The position numbers and the translations under genes are program-made. DNA of 64,000 nt from GCA-002708145 sp045562755 (lineage in GTDB: Bacteria; Chloroflexota; Dehalococcoidia; Lucifugimonadales; Lucifugimonadaceae): positions 124,001 through 188,000 of the forward strand of contig JBJKVF010000006.1 of the NCBI GenBank assembly GCA_045562755.1, given 5' to 3'. Within the stretch, counting starts at the first letter, position 1, and the number at the start of each line of letters is the position of its first letter. The notes beneath the pieces are model-generated. The model searched no databases, had not been told where the DNA came from, and saw only the letters and a list, made by a program, of their open reading frames with translations. Positions 18,197 to 27,755 of this stretch are shown in pieces.

Positions 18197-20020
18197 TTAT
18201 CTTGAAATTTTAGATTTACCTCGAGCATGTTGATCAAGTATATTTTTTCTTATACGTATGTGGTTAGGTGTAACTTCTAAACATTCATCATCCATTATAA
18301 ATTCCAAAGCTTGTTCTAGTGACATTTCTTTATGAGTATCAAGATGTTGAGCTTGATCAGCCCCAGCAGAACGCATATTTGTTTGCTTTTTTGCCTTTAC
18401 TACATTTAAATCCATATCTTGAGGACGTGGATTCTCGCCTATAATCATACCTTCATAAACCGCGGTAGCAACAGGTATAAATAATTGCCCTCTTTCTTGA
18501 GCATTAAGCAGTGAATATGTTGTAGTAACACCTTTCCTATCAGCAATTAGGCTACCAGTTGGACGTGACCTCATTTCTCCTTGCCAAGGCTCATATCCTT
18601 CAAAAACATGATGCGCTAATCCTGCACCTCGAGTCTCAATAACAAATTCATTATGAAAGCCTATTAAACCTCTTGCAGGAATAATATAATCCATTCTTAC
18701 TCTACCTTGACCATGATTAATCATATTGACCATTTTACCTTTACGATGAGCTAAAAGCTGAGTGATAGATCCAAGATGGTCCTCATTAATGTCCACTGCT
18801 AGTCTCTCCATTGGCTCATGAAGCTTATCATTAATAATTTTAGTTACGACCTCAGGTTTTCCTACTGTAAGTTCAAATCCTTCCCGCCTCATAGTTTCTA
18901 CTAAAACAGCTAATTGTAATTCACCTCGGCCTTGGAAAATCCATGAGTCTGGTCTTTCCGAGGGTAAAATATTTATTGATACATTACCTACTAATTCTTT
19001 ATCTAATCGATCTTTCAACATTCTTGCAGTCAAACTTTTACCATCAAGTCCTGTAAGTGGTGATGTATTAATTCCTATAGTTGCAGATAAACTAGGCTCA
19101 TCAATATGTATAACAGGAAGAGGTTTAGGATCATGTAAATCAGCTATAGTTTCCCCTATGGTAATATCTGGCATTCCAGCTACGGAAATAATTTCACCTG
19201 GTCCGGCTTCTTCTGCATCTACTCTTTGTAAACCTTCATTTACATATAGCTCAGTAATTTTTGTAGAAACTACTGAACCATCAACTCTACAATGCGATAT
19301 CATTTGATCTTTTTTTATAGTTCCTTGATGGATCCTACAAATAGCTAATCTACCGACATATGGGGAAGCGTCTAAGTTTGTTACATGAGCTTGTAATGGT
19401 AAATCATCATCATATTCAGGGGCGGAGATATTTTCTAATAAAAGATTGAACAACGGAGTTAAATCTACTCCAGGATTCTCCAAATCTAAAGTTGCAATTC
19501 CATCTCTAGCATTTGTATATATGATAGGAAAATCGATCTGATGTTCATCCGCATCAAGATCTATAAATAATTCATACACCTCATCAATAACTTCAGAAAT
19601 TCTAGCATCAGGTCTATCAATTTTATTGATTACAAGTATGATCGATAGTTTTGCTTCTAGAGCCTTTCTTAGAACAAATCTTGTTTGAGGAAGTGGTCCT
19701 TCACTTGAATCAACAAGAAGTAAAACTCCATCAACCATAGCTAGACCTCTTTCGACTTCTCCACCAAAATCAGCGTGGCCAGGTGTATCAATAATATTAA
19801 TTTTTACATCACCCCATCTAACAGCAGTATTTTTTGCTAGTATTGTTATACCTTTTTCTTTCTCTAAATCAGTAGAATCCATAACTCTTTCAGTTAATTC
19901 TTTGTGAGATTCTACAGACCCAGATTGTTTGAGCATTGCATCAACCAGGGTAGTTTTGCCATGATCTACATGAGCAATAATCGCTACATTACGTCTATCT
20001 TTTCTAGAATTTTTGGCCAT
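18197..20020 (-). CDS. typA: Translational GTPase TypA/BipA
   Basis: The 607-residue protein begins with the GTPase domain: G1 AHVDHGKTTLVDAML (about 16-30), switch region RVMDSTDLEKEKGITIL, G3 DTPGHADFGGEVER and G4 NKIDRPDAR. Domains II, III and V and the C-terminal TypA domain follow (RPTGSLIADRKGVTTTY, then ECLEVTPNHIRIRKNIL). Length and order match TypA. It binds the ribosome and aids 50S assembly and stress growth. It is a single-gene unit with spacers of about 200 bases on both sides. Confidence 0.97.
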   Translation of the reverse strand: MAKNSRKDRRNVAIIAHVDHGKTTLVDAMLKQSGSVESHKELTERVMDSTDLEKEKGITILAKNTAVRWGDVKINIIDTPGHADFGGEVERGLAMVDGVLLLVDSSEGPLPQTRFVLRKALEAKLSIILVINKIDRPDARISEVIDEVYELFIDLDADEHQIDFPIIYTNARDGIATLDLENPGVDLTPLFNLLLENISAPEYDDDLPLQAHVTNLDASPYVGRLAICRIHQGTIKKDQMISHCRVDGSVVSTKITELYVNEGLQRVDAEEAGPGEIISVAGMPDITIGETIADLHDPKPLPVIHIDEPSLSATIGINTSPLTGLDGKSLTARMLKDRLDKELVGNVSINILPSERPDSWIFQGRGELQLAVLVETMRREGFELTVGKPEVVTKIINDKLHEPMERLAVDINEDHLGSITQLLAHRKGKMVNMINHGQGRVRMDYIIPARGLIGFHNEFVIETRGAGLAHHVFEGYEPWQGEMRSRPTGSLIADRKGVTTTYSLLNAQERGQLFIPVATAVYEGMIIGENPRPQDMDLNVVKAKKQTNMRSAGADQAQHLDTHKEMSLEQALEFIMDDECLEVTPNHIRIRKNILDQHARGKSKISR

Positions 20021-20215
20021 GAATTTTCACCGTAATAAATTATGGATGTTTATAGAAGTTCAGACTTTTAATTTTACATTGTTTAATCATAAAAGTGACG
20101 TCAAATTAATATCGTATTTTTACAAAAAGTACTTGCTTAAATTCTTACTGCAATATCAATACTCTTTTTTAAGATTTGATTAATACAAAATAAACTATAG
20201 AAGTTTCAAAAAGCT

Positions 20216-21043
20216 TCAATTAATATTTTCAAAAACTCCATTACAATACTCTATTCTATTTGGAATCGCTTTTTCTATTTTGCGAATAATATCATCGCTT
20301 AATCTATCTCGTTTGTATTTAAGTGCAAAACATAAAGGAACAGTTTCTGCCAAGTCTTCACGTTTAGGATTTTGTTTTGCATAATCTGAAATAAAATTTC
20401 CATTATCTGATTTTTGTGCATTAATCCAAGCATTTGATAAACGATGGTCAGAATCAAGTGAGGTATGAACTCCTTCATGCAAAAATATTTCTTCTAATAA
20501 ACCATATTTTTTAAGTTCTAAACCATTATCATGATGAATTACGAAATTATTATTCCCTCCCCCAAAATTTTCATAGCCTTTATGAATCGAAACTGTTTCT
20601 AGATTTTTTCTAAATAATTTAGGTAACCTACCAATTTCTTCAAGATATATCAAAGCTATTTTTTCTGCATTTGTTTTATTTTCAAATTCACTATTAACCT
20701 GAACTTCAATTTCAGAGTCATCAGAAAATTTAGCCTTAAATAAAAAAGGAGTTATTTTTATCCAGGAACCATTATTTCTGAAGTCATACATAGTTCTTGG
20801 ATTATCAGGAATGCTTTCTATAGAAGTGAAAGTTGAATTATCAGAAGAATTTAGTATGTTATTACTAATATAAATTGATCCTCTATAAGGAATAAAAGTA
20901 TCTTCAAAAAAATAATTTTCTAAACTACTTTTTTCATTTATAAAATTAACATAAATATACATTCGCATATATTTAGAGTTATAGCAAAAAACACTCAACC
21001 CAGTAAGCAACACAACTACTAATAAAAAGATTTTTTTTTTCAT
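20216..21043 (-). CDS. Membrane-anchored putative zinc metallopeptidase (HExxH)
   Basis: The 275-residue protein has an N-terminal basic segment and hydrophobic helix (about 4-20), giving a membrane anchor or uncleaved signal. EIFLHEGVHTSLD places an HExxH site at residues 189-193. About 37 residues later, NPKREDLAETVPLCFALKY resembles the (E)DxAE motif that supplies the third zinc ligand and second shell in several secreted metallopeptidases. No named family is recognised. It probably acts outside the membrane on peptides. It is followed on the same side by tRNA-Lys upstream and typA downstream, with no evident operon partner. Confidence 0.6.
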   Translation of the reverse strand: MKKKIFLLVVVLLTGLSVFCYNSKYMRMYIYVNFINEKSSLENYFFEDTFIPYRGSIYISNNILNSSDNSTFTSIESIPDNPRTMYDFRNNGSWIKITPFLFKAKFSDDSEIEVQVNSEFENKTNAEKIALIYLEEIGRLPKLFRKNLETVSIHKGYENFGGGNNNFVIHHDNGLELKKYGLLEEIFLHEGVHTSLDSDHRLSNAWINAQKSDNGNFISDYAKQNPKREDLAETVPLCFALKYKRDRLSDDIIRKIEKAIPNRIEYCNGVFENIN

Positions 21044-21125
21044 TAAATTAAAGTATAACTAATATTTCAGTAATATAATTTGGTACAAGTCTGGTACAAA
21101 TAATTTGAGTTGACTTTGAGTATGG

Positions 21126-21198
21126 TGAGCCCGGCGCGATTCGAACGCGCGACCTGCGGCTTAAAAGGCCGATGCTCTACCAACTGAGCTACGGGCCC
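21126..21198 (-). tRNA. tRNA-Lys (anticodon UUU)
   Basis: The minus strand folds into a standard cloverleaf. The acceptor GGGCCCG pairs with CGGGCTC, the D arm is GCTC...GAGC, the anticodon stem CGGCC holds loop CTTTTAA (anticodon TTT), and the T arm is GCGCG TTCGAAT CGCGC. The discriminator A is followed by genomically encoded CCA at 21123-21125. Confidence 0.97.
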
Positions 21199-21324
21199 AA
21201 AATCAACTCTCAATTTATCTTTAGAATTTAATTTTACACATATATTATAAACTTATAGTGACTTTAATATATAATTTTTATGGTTTTTTACATTACATCA
21301 ATATTATAGTAATCACTTAGCTAG

Positions 21325-21891
21325 TTAATCTGCCTTAATCACCTTCCAATCTTTAATTGGCCAGTATACCATTGATACCTTACCAGAAATTGAACTAGCA
21401 GGAATTGTACCCCAGTTTCTTGAATCAACAGATCTGGATCTGTTATCTCCTAGAACATAATATTCACCTTCTTTGACATACAAGGGATATTGCTCTCTTA
21501 TTATTTTAGTCGAAAAAGTAGTCCAGTTAGTTTTTTCTCCATTTACATATACGTTTTGCCCATCTAGGTCTATCCAATCACCAGGAACCCCAATAATTCT
21601 TTTTACATAATCTTTTTCTGTACCATCTGGGGGCCTAAATACAACAATATCTCCTCTTTGGGGGCCATTAAGTAAATGAGATTCATCTCCTAAGATACTA
21701 ATTTTTGACGGTATATATGTTAGCTTGTTAATAAATAGCCTTTGATCCTCAATAAGAATAGGATTCATTGAGGCACCTTGAACTAAATAACTTTGGGTTA
21801 AGAAATTTATAATTATTAAAATCAAAGCAGATATTATTATTGTTTGACCTATATCTCTAAGAAATATTCGCATATAATAATTATAAATCAT
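21325..21891 (-). CDS. lepB: Signal peptidase I
   Basis: The 188-residue protein has one N-terminal membrane helix (about 14-33). The catalytic Ser is in VQGASMNPIL (Ser41) and the catalytic Lys in KDYVKRIIGVPGDWI (Lys97). The box VLGDNRSRSVDSRNWG is also present. It cleaves signal peptides of exported proteins outside the membrane. The first ATG is at 21891 and a second at 21873. The gene is divergent from the SIMPL lipoprotein gene with almost no spacer. Confidence 0.95.
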   Translation of the reverse strand: MIYNYYMRIFLRDIGQTIIISALILIIINFLTQSYLVQGASMNPILIEDQRLFINKLTYIPSKISILGDESHLLNGPQRGDIVVFRPPDGTEKDYVKRIIGVPGDWIDLDGQNVYVNGEKTNWTTFSTKIIREQYPLYVKEGEYYVLGDNRSRSVDSRNWGTIPASSISGKVSMVYWPIKDWKVIKAD

Positions 21892-21918
21892 AAAATTTAT
21901 AATTTCTTAGGTAAAAAA

Positions 21919-22779
21919 ATTTTTAAATCAAAATCGATAATTATATATATACTAATTTTCACAATAATTAGTTGTTCTAATCAAGAGATTGATTCTTCAA
22001 ACATATCTCCCGAACCAAATTTAGATCTGCCAGCTATAACATCAGATATAAGTTATAGCCCGTTATCAGAATCAAGGTCTTTATCCGCACAATCTTTTCA
22101 ATCAAACTCAAATAATACTTCTAATGGTATTTGGGTTGAAGCAAGAAGTTCAATTAAGGTGCCTGCAGATATGGCAAGTTTTAATATAAAGATAAAATCA
22201 AAGAAAAAAACTGTAACCGAAGCAAGAGAAAACACTGCAATATATATGAATAAAGTGATTAACGCTTTACAAGAAAAAATAAAAAATCCAGATGATATAC
22301 AAACTTCAAGTTTCAACATATACCCAGAAACAAGATGGATTGAGAAGAAAGATGAATTTGGCACTTACAGTGAAAGCACCATAATCGGTTACACAGTTGA
22401 AAATTCAATTGATGTCTTTGTTAAAAATCTAGATATTTTAGGGCCTGTAATTGATGAAGCAACTATAGCTGGAGAAGACCAAATAGAAATAAACAGCATT
22501 AATTTCTCAGTTAGCAATGTTTCCTCATTTGAAAAAAAGCTGAGAGAAAATGCTGCAATTAATGCAAAAAGTAAAGCTGATACTTATGTTGAATCATTAG
22601 GACTAGAATTAGGAAATCTTGTTTACCTAACTGAGATCAGTTCCCCAGTAAGTACAGCTAACTATGCTCCAAGAATGGAAATGGCTATTGCATCAGATCA
22701 ATATACTCCATCTAGTTTTTCACCAGGGGATATAGAATTAAGCATTTCAATACAAGCAAATTTCGAAATTTCAAGATAG
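21919..22779 (+). CDS. SIMPL (DUF541) domain lipoprotein
   Basis: The mature part (about 230 residues) is a SIMPL/DUF541 domain: WVEARSSIKVPADMASFNIKIKSK, a Ser/Thr-rich middle with PETRWIEKKDEFGTYSE, and a C-terminal SPGDIELSISIQANFEI. A signal peptide with lipobox TIISC makes it a lipoprotein. No ATG, and only a TTG at 21844 lacking a ribosome site, is available upstream. I chose the in-frame ATT at 21919, seven bases after TTAGG, because it gives a normal lysine-rich signal peptide; this start is inferred. It runs directly into dcd (9-base gap). Confidence 0.75.
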   Translation: MFKSKSIIIYILIFTIISCSNQEIDSSNISPEPNLDLPAITSDISYSPLSESRSLSAQSFQSNSNNTSNGIWVEARSSIKVPADMASFNIKIKSKKKTVTEARENTAIYMNKVINALQEKIKNPDDIQTSSFNIYPETRWIEKKDEFGTYSESTIIGYTVENSIDVFVKNLDILGPVIDEATIAGEDQIEINSINFSVSNVSSFEKKLRENAAINAKSKADTYVESLGLELGNLVYLTEISSPVSTANYAPRMEMAIASDQYTPSSFSPGDIELSISIQANFEISR

Positions 22780-22788
22780 AATAATAAA

Positions 22789-23370
22789 ATGATACTTAGT
22801 GACATATCTATAAAAAAAGCGATTAATGATAAAAGAATCATCATTGATCCATACTCTGAGAATGATGTACAACCAGCTAGTGTAGATGTACACCTTTCCG
22901 AAACAATTTTGATATTTAAAAATTCCGTTGCCCCGTACATTGATCTTAAAAATGAAATTCCAGACCTAACTGAAGAAGTAAAAATCAAAAAAAATATACC
23001 CTTCATTCTCCATCCAGGTGAGTTTGCTCTTGGGAGCACTTTAGAAAAATTATCACTTTCTAACGATATAGTCTCAAGAATTGAAGGTAAAAGTTCATTG
23101 GGAAGGTTGGGACTTTTGATACATTCTACTGCTGGATTTATAGATCCCGGTTGGGATGGGAACTTAACACTTGAACTAGCAAATGTTTCAAGATTACCTA
23201 TCACGCTATATTATGGGATGAGAATTGGACAAATTTCATTTCAAGAAATGACGACAGAAGTTGAAAATCCATACGGATCAGAAAAACTTAAAAGTAGATA
23301 TAAAGGTCAAGTTCTTCCAACAGCAAGTAGAGTGCATATTGATTTCGAGGATCAAATTAAACAAACATAA
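22789..23370 (+). CDS. dcd: dCTP deaminase
   Basis: The 193-residue trimeric dUTPase-fold enzyme carries EGKSSLGRLGL (about 100-109), HSTAGFIDPGWDG and LTLEL, whose Glu (about 129) is the deaminase catalytic residue. It converts dCTP to dUTP; whether it also hydrolyses dUTP cannot be read here. It lies between the SIMPL gene and ribD with gaps of 8-9 bases, so it is co-transcribed with the riboflavin genes. Confidence 0.93.
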   Translation: MILSDISIKKAINDKRIIIDPYSENDVQPASVDVHLSETILIFKNSVAPYIDLKNEIPDLTEEVKIKKNIPFILHPGEFALGSTLEKLSLSNDIVSRIEGKSSLGRLGLLIHSTAGFIDPGWDGNLTLELANVSRLPITLYYGMRIGQISFQEMTTEVENPYGSEKLKSRYKGQVLPTASRVHIDFEDQIKQT

Positions 23371-23378
23371 ATTTTTAT

Positions 23379-24470
23379 ATGAACGACAATTTTATAGAAA
23401 AAGCCTTTTCACTAGCTGAAGAAAGTGTTGGAAAAGTTTCCCCTAGACCTCCTGTTGGTGCAGTCATCATAAAAAATAATAAAATTATTTCTGAAGGAAA
23501 AACTGACCCACAACCTGGAAATCATGCTGAAGTAAATGCTATTGAATCGTCTAATGAAGACTTGAGTGATACAGCCCTAATTTGCACATTAGAGCCACAT
23601 TCATATCATGGTTTTTCACCTCCATGCACAGAAGCAATTATAAAATCAGGTATAAAAAAAGTGATGTGTCCGATAGAAGATCCAAATCCCAAAGTTTCAG
23701 GGAACGGTTTTAGACAACTTAAATCAGCGGGTATAAAAATTGAAAGAAATTTTCCAAAAAAATATTTAATTAGGGCAAAAAAAATTATAGAGGGATTTGA
23801 GAAATCTATAAATCATAATCTGCCGTTTGTTAGCTTAAAGGTTGCCTCAAGTTTAGATGGTAAAACTGCAACAAATAGCAAACAATCTAAGTGGATAACA
23901 TCAGAAGAGTCTAGAGATTATGGTCGGTTGCTTAGAACTAAATATGATGGTGTAATGACAGGAATAAACACCATACTATCTGATAACCCGCAATTAACTT
24001 ACAGAGATAAATTTGGGAAAAATACAGGCTATCCAAGGTATAAAATAATTCTTGATAGTCATGGAAAAATTAATGCGAATTCGAAAATTTTTGAATCAAA
24101 AGAAAAAATTATTATTTTTACAACTCATAAAAATAATATTAAATTTAAAAAAGAAAATTTAGAAGTTATAGTAGTTGAGAGTCAAAATGAAAAAACAAAT
24201 TTAAATGAGGTAATGAAGAGCATAAATAATATGGGGATTCATAAAGTTTTAGTAGAATCAGGGAATTTTCTAAATACAGAATTAATAAGAAAAAAATTAG
24301 TAGATAAAGTATATTTTTTTATTGCACCAAAAATTATAGGAGGAGAGAAAACATCCTTTGGAGATATAGGCATAAAAAATATTGAAGATATAATTAAACT
24401 TAAGGATGTAGAGTATAAAAAACTAAGAGAAGACATTTTAATATCAGGATCAGTAAAGGAAAATGAATAA
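23379..24470 (+). CDS. ribD: Riboflavin biosynthesis deaminase/reductase RibD
   Basis: The 363-residue bifunctional enzyme has an N-terminal pyrimidine deaminase (about 1-145) and a C-terminal reductase (LKVASSLDGKTA through IIGGEKTSF). The deaminase proton-shuttle site is NHAEVNAI (His49, Glu51) and PPCTEAI supplies Cys83. The usual second zinc Cys in LEPCSHxG is His here (LEPHSYHG, His74), an uncommon substitution. Its stop overlaps the ribE start (ATGA-type coupling at 24470). It carries out steps two and three of riboflavin synthesis. Confidence 0.93.
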   Translation: MNDNFIEKAFSLAEESVGKVSPRPPVGAVIIKNNKIISEGKTDPQPGNHAEVNAIESSNEDLSDTALICTLEPHSYHGFSPPCTEAIIKSGIKKVMCPIEDPNPKVSGNGFRQLKSAGIKIERNFPKKYLIRAKKIIEGFEKSINHNLPFVSLKVASSLDGKTATNSKQSKWITSEESRDYGRLLRTKYDGVMTGINTILSDNPQLTYRDKFGKNTGYPRYKIILDSHGKINANSKIFESKEKIIIFTTHKNNIKFKKENLEVIVVESQNEKTNLNEVMKSINNMGIHKVLVESGNFLNTELIRKKLVDKVYFFIAPKIIGGEKTSFGDIGIKNIEDIIKLKDVEYKKLREDILISGSVKENE

Positions 24471-25057
24471 TGTTCTCAGGGATAATAGAGGAAATTGGCA
24501 AAGTTATTTCGTACGACAAATCGACTATGGTGATAGAAGCTAAAAAAGTATTAAGTGACTTAAAAATTTCTGAATCAATAATGGTAGCTGGGGCATGCTT
24601 AACTGTAATAAGCAGAGATATGAAAAGTTTTACTGTAGAGACAATACCAGAAACATACAAAAGAACAAATTTTATAGCCCTGCAAAAAAATTCATATGTT
24701 AATTTAGAAAGGGCTTTATCTTATGGAGATAGAGTTGGTGGACATTTAGTTCAAGGTCATGTTGATGGAACGGGGCAAATAATATCAACAAAAAAAGAAA
24801 AAAATTCAAATATTATAAAAATCAAGGCCGAAAAATCTATAAACAATTTTGTTGTTGAAAAAGGATATATAACTGTTGATGGTACGAGCCTTACAATTAT
24901 AGAAGTTAATTCAGAATTTTTCTCAATTGGAATAATACCTTTTACATATGAAAATACTACAATAAAATATAGAAAAGAAAAAGATTTAGTGAATTTAGAA
25001 CTGGATATTACGGCAAAGTATATTTCAAAATTATGTAATAATTATATAAAGAGTTAA
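24470..25057 (+). CDS. ribE: Riboflavin synthase alpha subunit
   Basis: The 195-residue protein shows the internal duplication of this enzyme: MFSGIIEEIGKV opens the first lumazine-binding barrel and VQGHVDGTGQI the second. A C-terminal trimerisation helix follows (DLVNLELDITAKYI). It makes riboflavin from two molecules of dimethyl-ribityllumazine. It overlaps ribD by one base and is two bases before ribBA. Confidence 0.95.
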   Translation: MFSGIIEEIGKVISYDKSTMVIEAKKVLSDLKISESIMVAGACLTVISRDMKSFTVETIPETYKRTNFIALQKNSYVNLERALSYGDRVGGHLVQGHVDGTGQIISTKKEKNSNIIKIKAEKSINNFVVEKGYITVDGTSLTIIEVNSEFFSIGIIPFTYENTTIKYRKEKDLVNLELDITAKYISKLCNNYIKS

Positions 25058-25059
25058 GT

Positions 25060-26310
25060 ATGAATGAAAAAAACATGATAAATAATCAAAACAAAAGTCA
25101 AATTGAGTCTGTAGAAAAAGCTATTGAACATTTTAAAAAAGGAAAAATGGTAATAATAGTAGATGATGAAGGTAGAGAAAACGAAGGTGATATTGCCATA
25201 CCTGCAGCAGACTGTAAACCCGAAGATATAAATTTTATGGCTACTGTTGCAAGAGGCTTAATCTGCACTCCATTAGATGGAGAAATAATAGATAAATTAG
25301 GTTTAGAGCCTATGGTTAGTCATAATAGTGAGTCAATGGGTACCGCATTCACTGTTTCAGTTGATGCTTCTTCAGAAATAGAATCAGGGATTTCAGCTAA
25401 AGATAGATCAATAACTGTCAATAGGTTATGTAATCCTAAATCTAAAGAAAGTGATTTTGTTAAACCCGGACATATTTTCCCATTAAGATACCAAAAAGGA
25501 GGCGTTCTTGTTAGAGCTGGCCATACAGAAGGCTCAGTTGACTTAGCCAAGTTATCAGGAAAAACTCCAGCAGCTGTGATCTGTGAAGTAATGAATGAAG
25601 ATGGCACTATGGCTAGAGGAACTGATCTAAGTAAAATATCAAAAAAATATAACATGCCAATAGTTTCAATAGAAGATATTATTGCTTATAGAATAGCAAC
25701 TGAAAATTTGGTTCAGAAAATTATTGAAACAGATTTACCAACTAAATACGGAGATTTTAAAGTCTTTGGTTTCATATCTGATGTAGACAAATCAGAACCA
25801 TTAGCACTAGTTAAGGGAAATATTAGCAACAAAAACACTCCATTAGTGAGAGTACATTCTGAATGTACTACTGGCGATCTTATGGGATCATTAAAATGTG
25901 ACTGCGGTGATCAATTAGAACTAGCTTTAGAAAAAATTTCTAAAGCTGAATCAGGTGTTTTAGTTTATATGAGACAAGAGGGTCGAGGTATAGGCTTGCT
26001 CAATAAATTAAAAGCATACAAACTTCAAGATGAAGGAATGGATACTGTGGATGCCAATATATCACTTGGATTTAAAATGGATTTAAGAACATATGGTATC
26101 GGGGCACAAATACTTAGAACTTTAGGAGTTAAGAAATTTGACCTCCTAACTAATAATCCAAAAAAAGTTATTGGATTAGAAGGATTTGGTTTAAGTATGG
26201 AAAGGCAAATACCATTAGTATCTGAATTAAATTCTCACAACGAATTCTATTTGAAAACAAAAGTAAAAAAAATGGGACACGATATTGATCTCAAAGATGC
26301 CAAAGGATAA
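25060..26310 (+). CDS. ribBA: Bifunctional DHBP synthase / GTP cyclohydrolase II
   Basis: The 416-residue fusion has an N-terminal dihydroxybutanone phosphate synthase (VDDEGRENEGDIAIPA, RAGHTEGSVDLA). The C-terminal GTP cyclohydrolase II has zinc Cys residues in SECTTGDLMGSLKCDCGDQL and the motif MRQEGRGIGL. It supplies both starting branches of riboflavin synthesis. It is the third gene of the rib operon. Confidence 0.96.
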   Translation: MNEKNMINNQNKSQIESVEKAIEHFKKGKMVIIVDDEGRENEGDIAIPAADCKPEDINFMATVARGLICTPLDGEIIDKLGLEPMVSHNSESMGTAFTVSVDASSEIESGISAKDRSITVNRLCNPKSKESDFVKPGHIFPLRYQKGGVLVRAGHTEGSVDLAKLSGKTPAAVICEVMNEDGTMARGTDLSKISKKYNMPIVSIEDIIAYRIATENLVQKIIETDLPTKYGDFKVFGFISDVDKSEPLALVKGNISNKNTPLVRVHSECTTGDLMGSLKCDCGDQLELALEKISKAESGVLVYMRQEGRGIGLLNKLKAYKLQDEGMDTVDANISLGFKMDLRTYGIGAQILRTLGVKKFDLLTNNPKKVIGLEGFGLSMERQIPLVSELNSHNEFYLKTKVKKMGHDIDLKDAKG

Positions 26311-26321
26311 GAAATTTTTAC

Positions 26322-26792
26322 ATGGCGGAAAAAATAAATTTAGATAAATTTTTTGAAAAAAAATATCTTGATGGATCGTCATTAAGAATTGGAATAGTTG
26401 TTTCAATATTTAACGATGAAATTACTAGCAAGATGTTCAATATCGCCTATAATGAACTTATTAAAAATGGTGTAGATGAAAAAAAAATTAAAAAAGTTAA
26501 TGTCCCTGGAGCGTTCGAATTACCCATAATGTGCAAAAAAATGGCTGAAACAAAAAAATTTGATTCAATAATTGCTTTGGGAGTTGTAATTAAAGGTGAA
26601 ACTGATCATTATGATTTTGTAGCAACAAATGCAACAACTGGTATTTCAAACACATCATTAATTACAGGGATTCCAATAATATTTGGTATATTAACGACTG
26701 ATAATTATGATCAAGCTAGTGATAGAATTATAGATTCTGAATATTATGCAAAAACCTCAATAATTGTCCCAAATACTATCAAATACTTATAG
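26322..26792 (+). CDS. ribH: 6,7-dimethyl-8-ribityllumazine synthase
   Basis: The 156-residue protein has RIGIVVSIFNDEIT, VPGAFELPIMCKKM and GVVIKGETDHYDF, whose His is the acid/base residue, then PIIFGILTTDN. It condenses the RibA/D and RibB products into lumazine. It is the last gene of the operon; its end overlaps the convergent aldolase gene by six bases, so there is no room for a separate terminator. Confidence 0.95.
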   Translation: MAEKINLDKFFEKKYLDGSSLRIGIVVSIFNDEITSKMFNIAYNELIKNGVDEKKIKKVNVPGAFELPIMCKKMAETKKFDSIIALGVVIKGETDHYDFVATNATTGISNTSLITGIPIIFGILTTDNYDQASDRIIDSEYYAKTSIIVPNTIKYL

Positions 26793-27674
26793 TAGCCCTA
26801 GCTTAGAAGCTTCAGATAAAACAAACTTCTTTTCTGAGTCACTTAATGGTAAATTAGGTTCTACTGGTAACCCACAATCAACACCTGTCCTTTTAGACAG
26901 AATAGTTTTTGTTACACCGGCTGGATTGGCAAAAGTACGAACTAGTTGAACAACACTTTGAATTTCATTCTGTTTCAACTGAGCATTAACAAAATTTCCT
27001 TCCACCCAAGAATTATATAGCTCTACAAATAACCAAGGAGCAACAGAAGGAGGTGCATCAACAACACCAACTGCACCAATGGTTAATGCAGGTAATGGAA
27101 GCGCACTATTACCTACGAAACACTTTAATCCCATTTCATTAAATTTTGATATATCTCCAAAATTAGGAGCCGAGTGTTTTAGTCCAACCACATTTTCAAC
27201 TTCCGATATTAGTTTCTCCATGAAAATTGGGGTAGTTTCAAAATATGTTAACTGAGGTAAATTATAAATAAAGAAAGGCAATCCATCCGAAGCGTCAGAA
27301 ACTTTTTTATAATGTTCAATAACATTTTTTTCTTGCCTGCCTAAAAAAAAGGGAGGGACACAACAAATAGCATCACATCCATGTTTTTTTGCTGCCTTAG
27401 CACCTAATACTGCACTATCTGTGCTAACAGCACCAACATGCATAATTGATAAGGCTTTTCCTGAAATAGATTCACCGGTAATTCTTGCTATATCCTCTCT
27501 TTGTAAATCATTAAATAGTGGACCCTCACCAGTTGAACCACCTACCCAAAAACCACCTACACCATGAGAAAGATTATCCTCATATATTGCTCTTAATGCT
27601 TTTTCATTAATTTTCCCATTTGAATCTACTGGGGTTGGATTTGCAGGAAATACTCCTTTGTACTCCAAATTCAT
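26787..27674 (-). CDS. DapA/N-acetylneuraminate lyase-family aldolase
   Basis: The 295-residue TIM-barrel class I aldolase has GFWVGGSTGEGPLF (substrate carboxylate loop), FIYNLPQLT (catalytic Tyr) and VVGLKHSAPNF (Schiff-base Lys). The loop GGSTGEG differs from the GTTGE of true dihydrodipicolinate synthases. A pyruvate-dependent aldolase acting on a sugar acid or a related compound is therefore as likely as lysine synthesis. It is preceded by a good ribosome site (AGGAGAGAAAAGTT). Confidence 0.8.
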   Translation of the reverse strand: MNLEYKGVFPANPTPVDSNGKINEKALRAIYEDNLSHGVGGFWVGGSTGEGPLFNDLQREDIARITGESISGKALSIMHVGAVSTDSAVLGAKAAKKHGCDAICCVPPFFLGRQEKNVIEHYKKVSDASDGLPFFIYNLPQLTYFETTPIFMEKLISEVENVVGLKHSAPNFGDISKFNEMGLKCFVGNSALPLPALTIGAVGVVDAPPSVAPWLFVELYNSWVEGNFVNAQLKQNEIQSVVQLVRTFANPAGVTKTILSKRTGVDCGLPVEPNLPLSDSEKKFVLSEASKLGLL

Positions 27675-27755
27675 AACTTTTCTCTCCTAAATAAGCGGCT
27701 TTCTTGAATATTTTATAAAAATATTATCAAACTATTGAATTAAATAAAAATATTT

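Noticed and set aside
22700..23380. FMN riboswitch before the riboflavin operon
   Set aside because: Gaps before dcd and ribD are only 8-9 bases, so there is no room, and no FMN-element core is seen.
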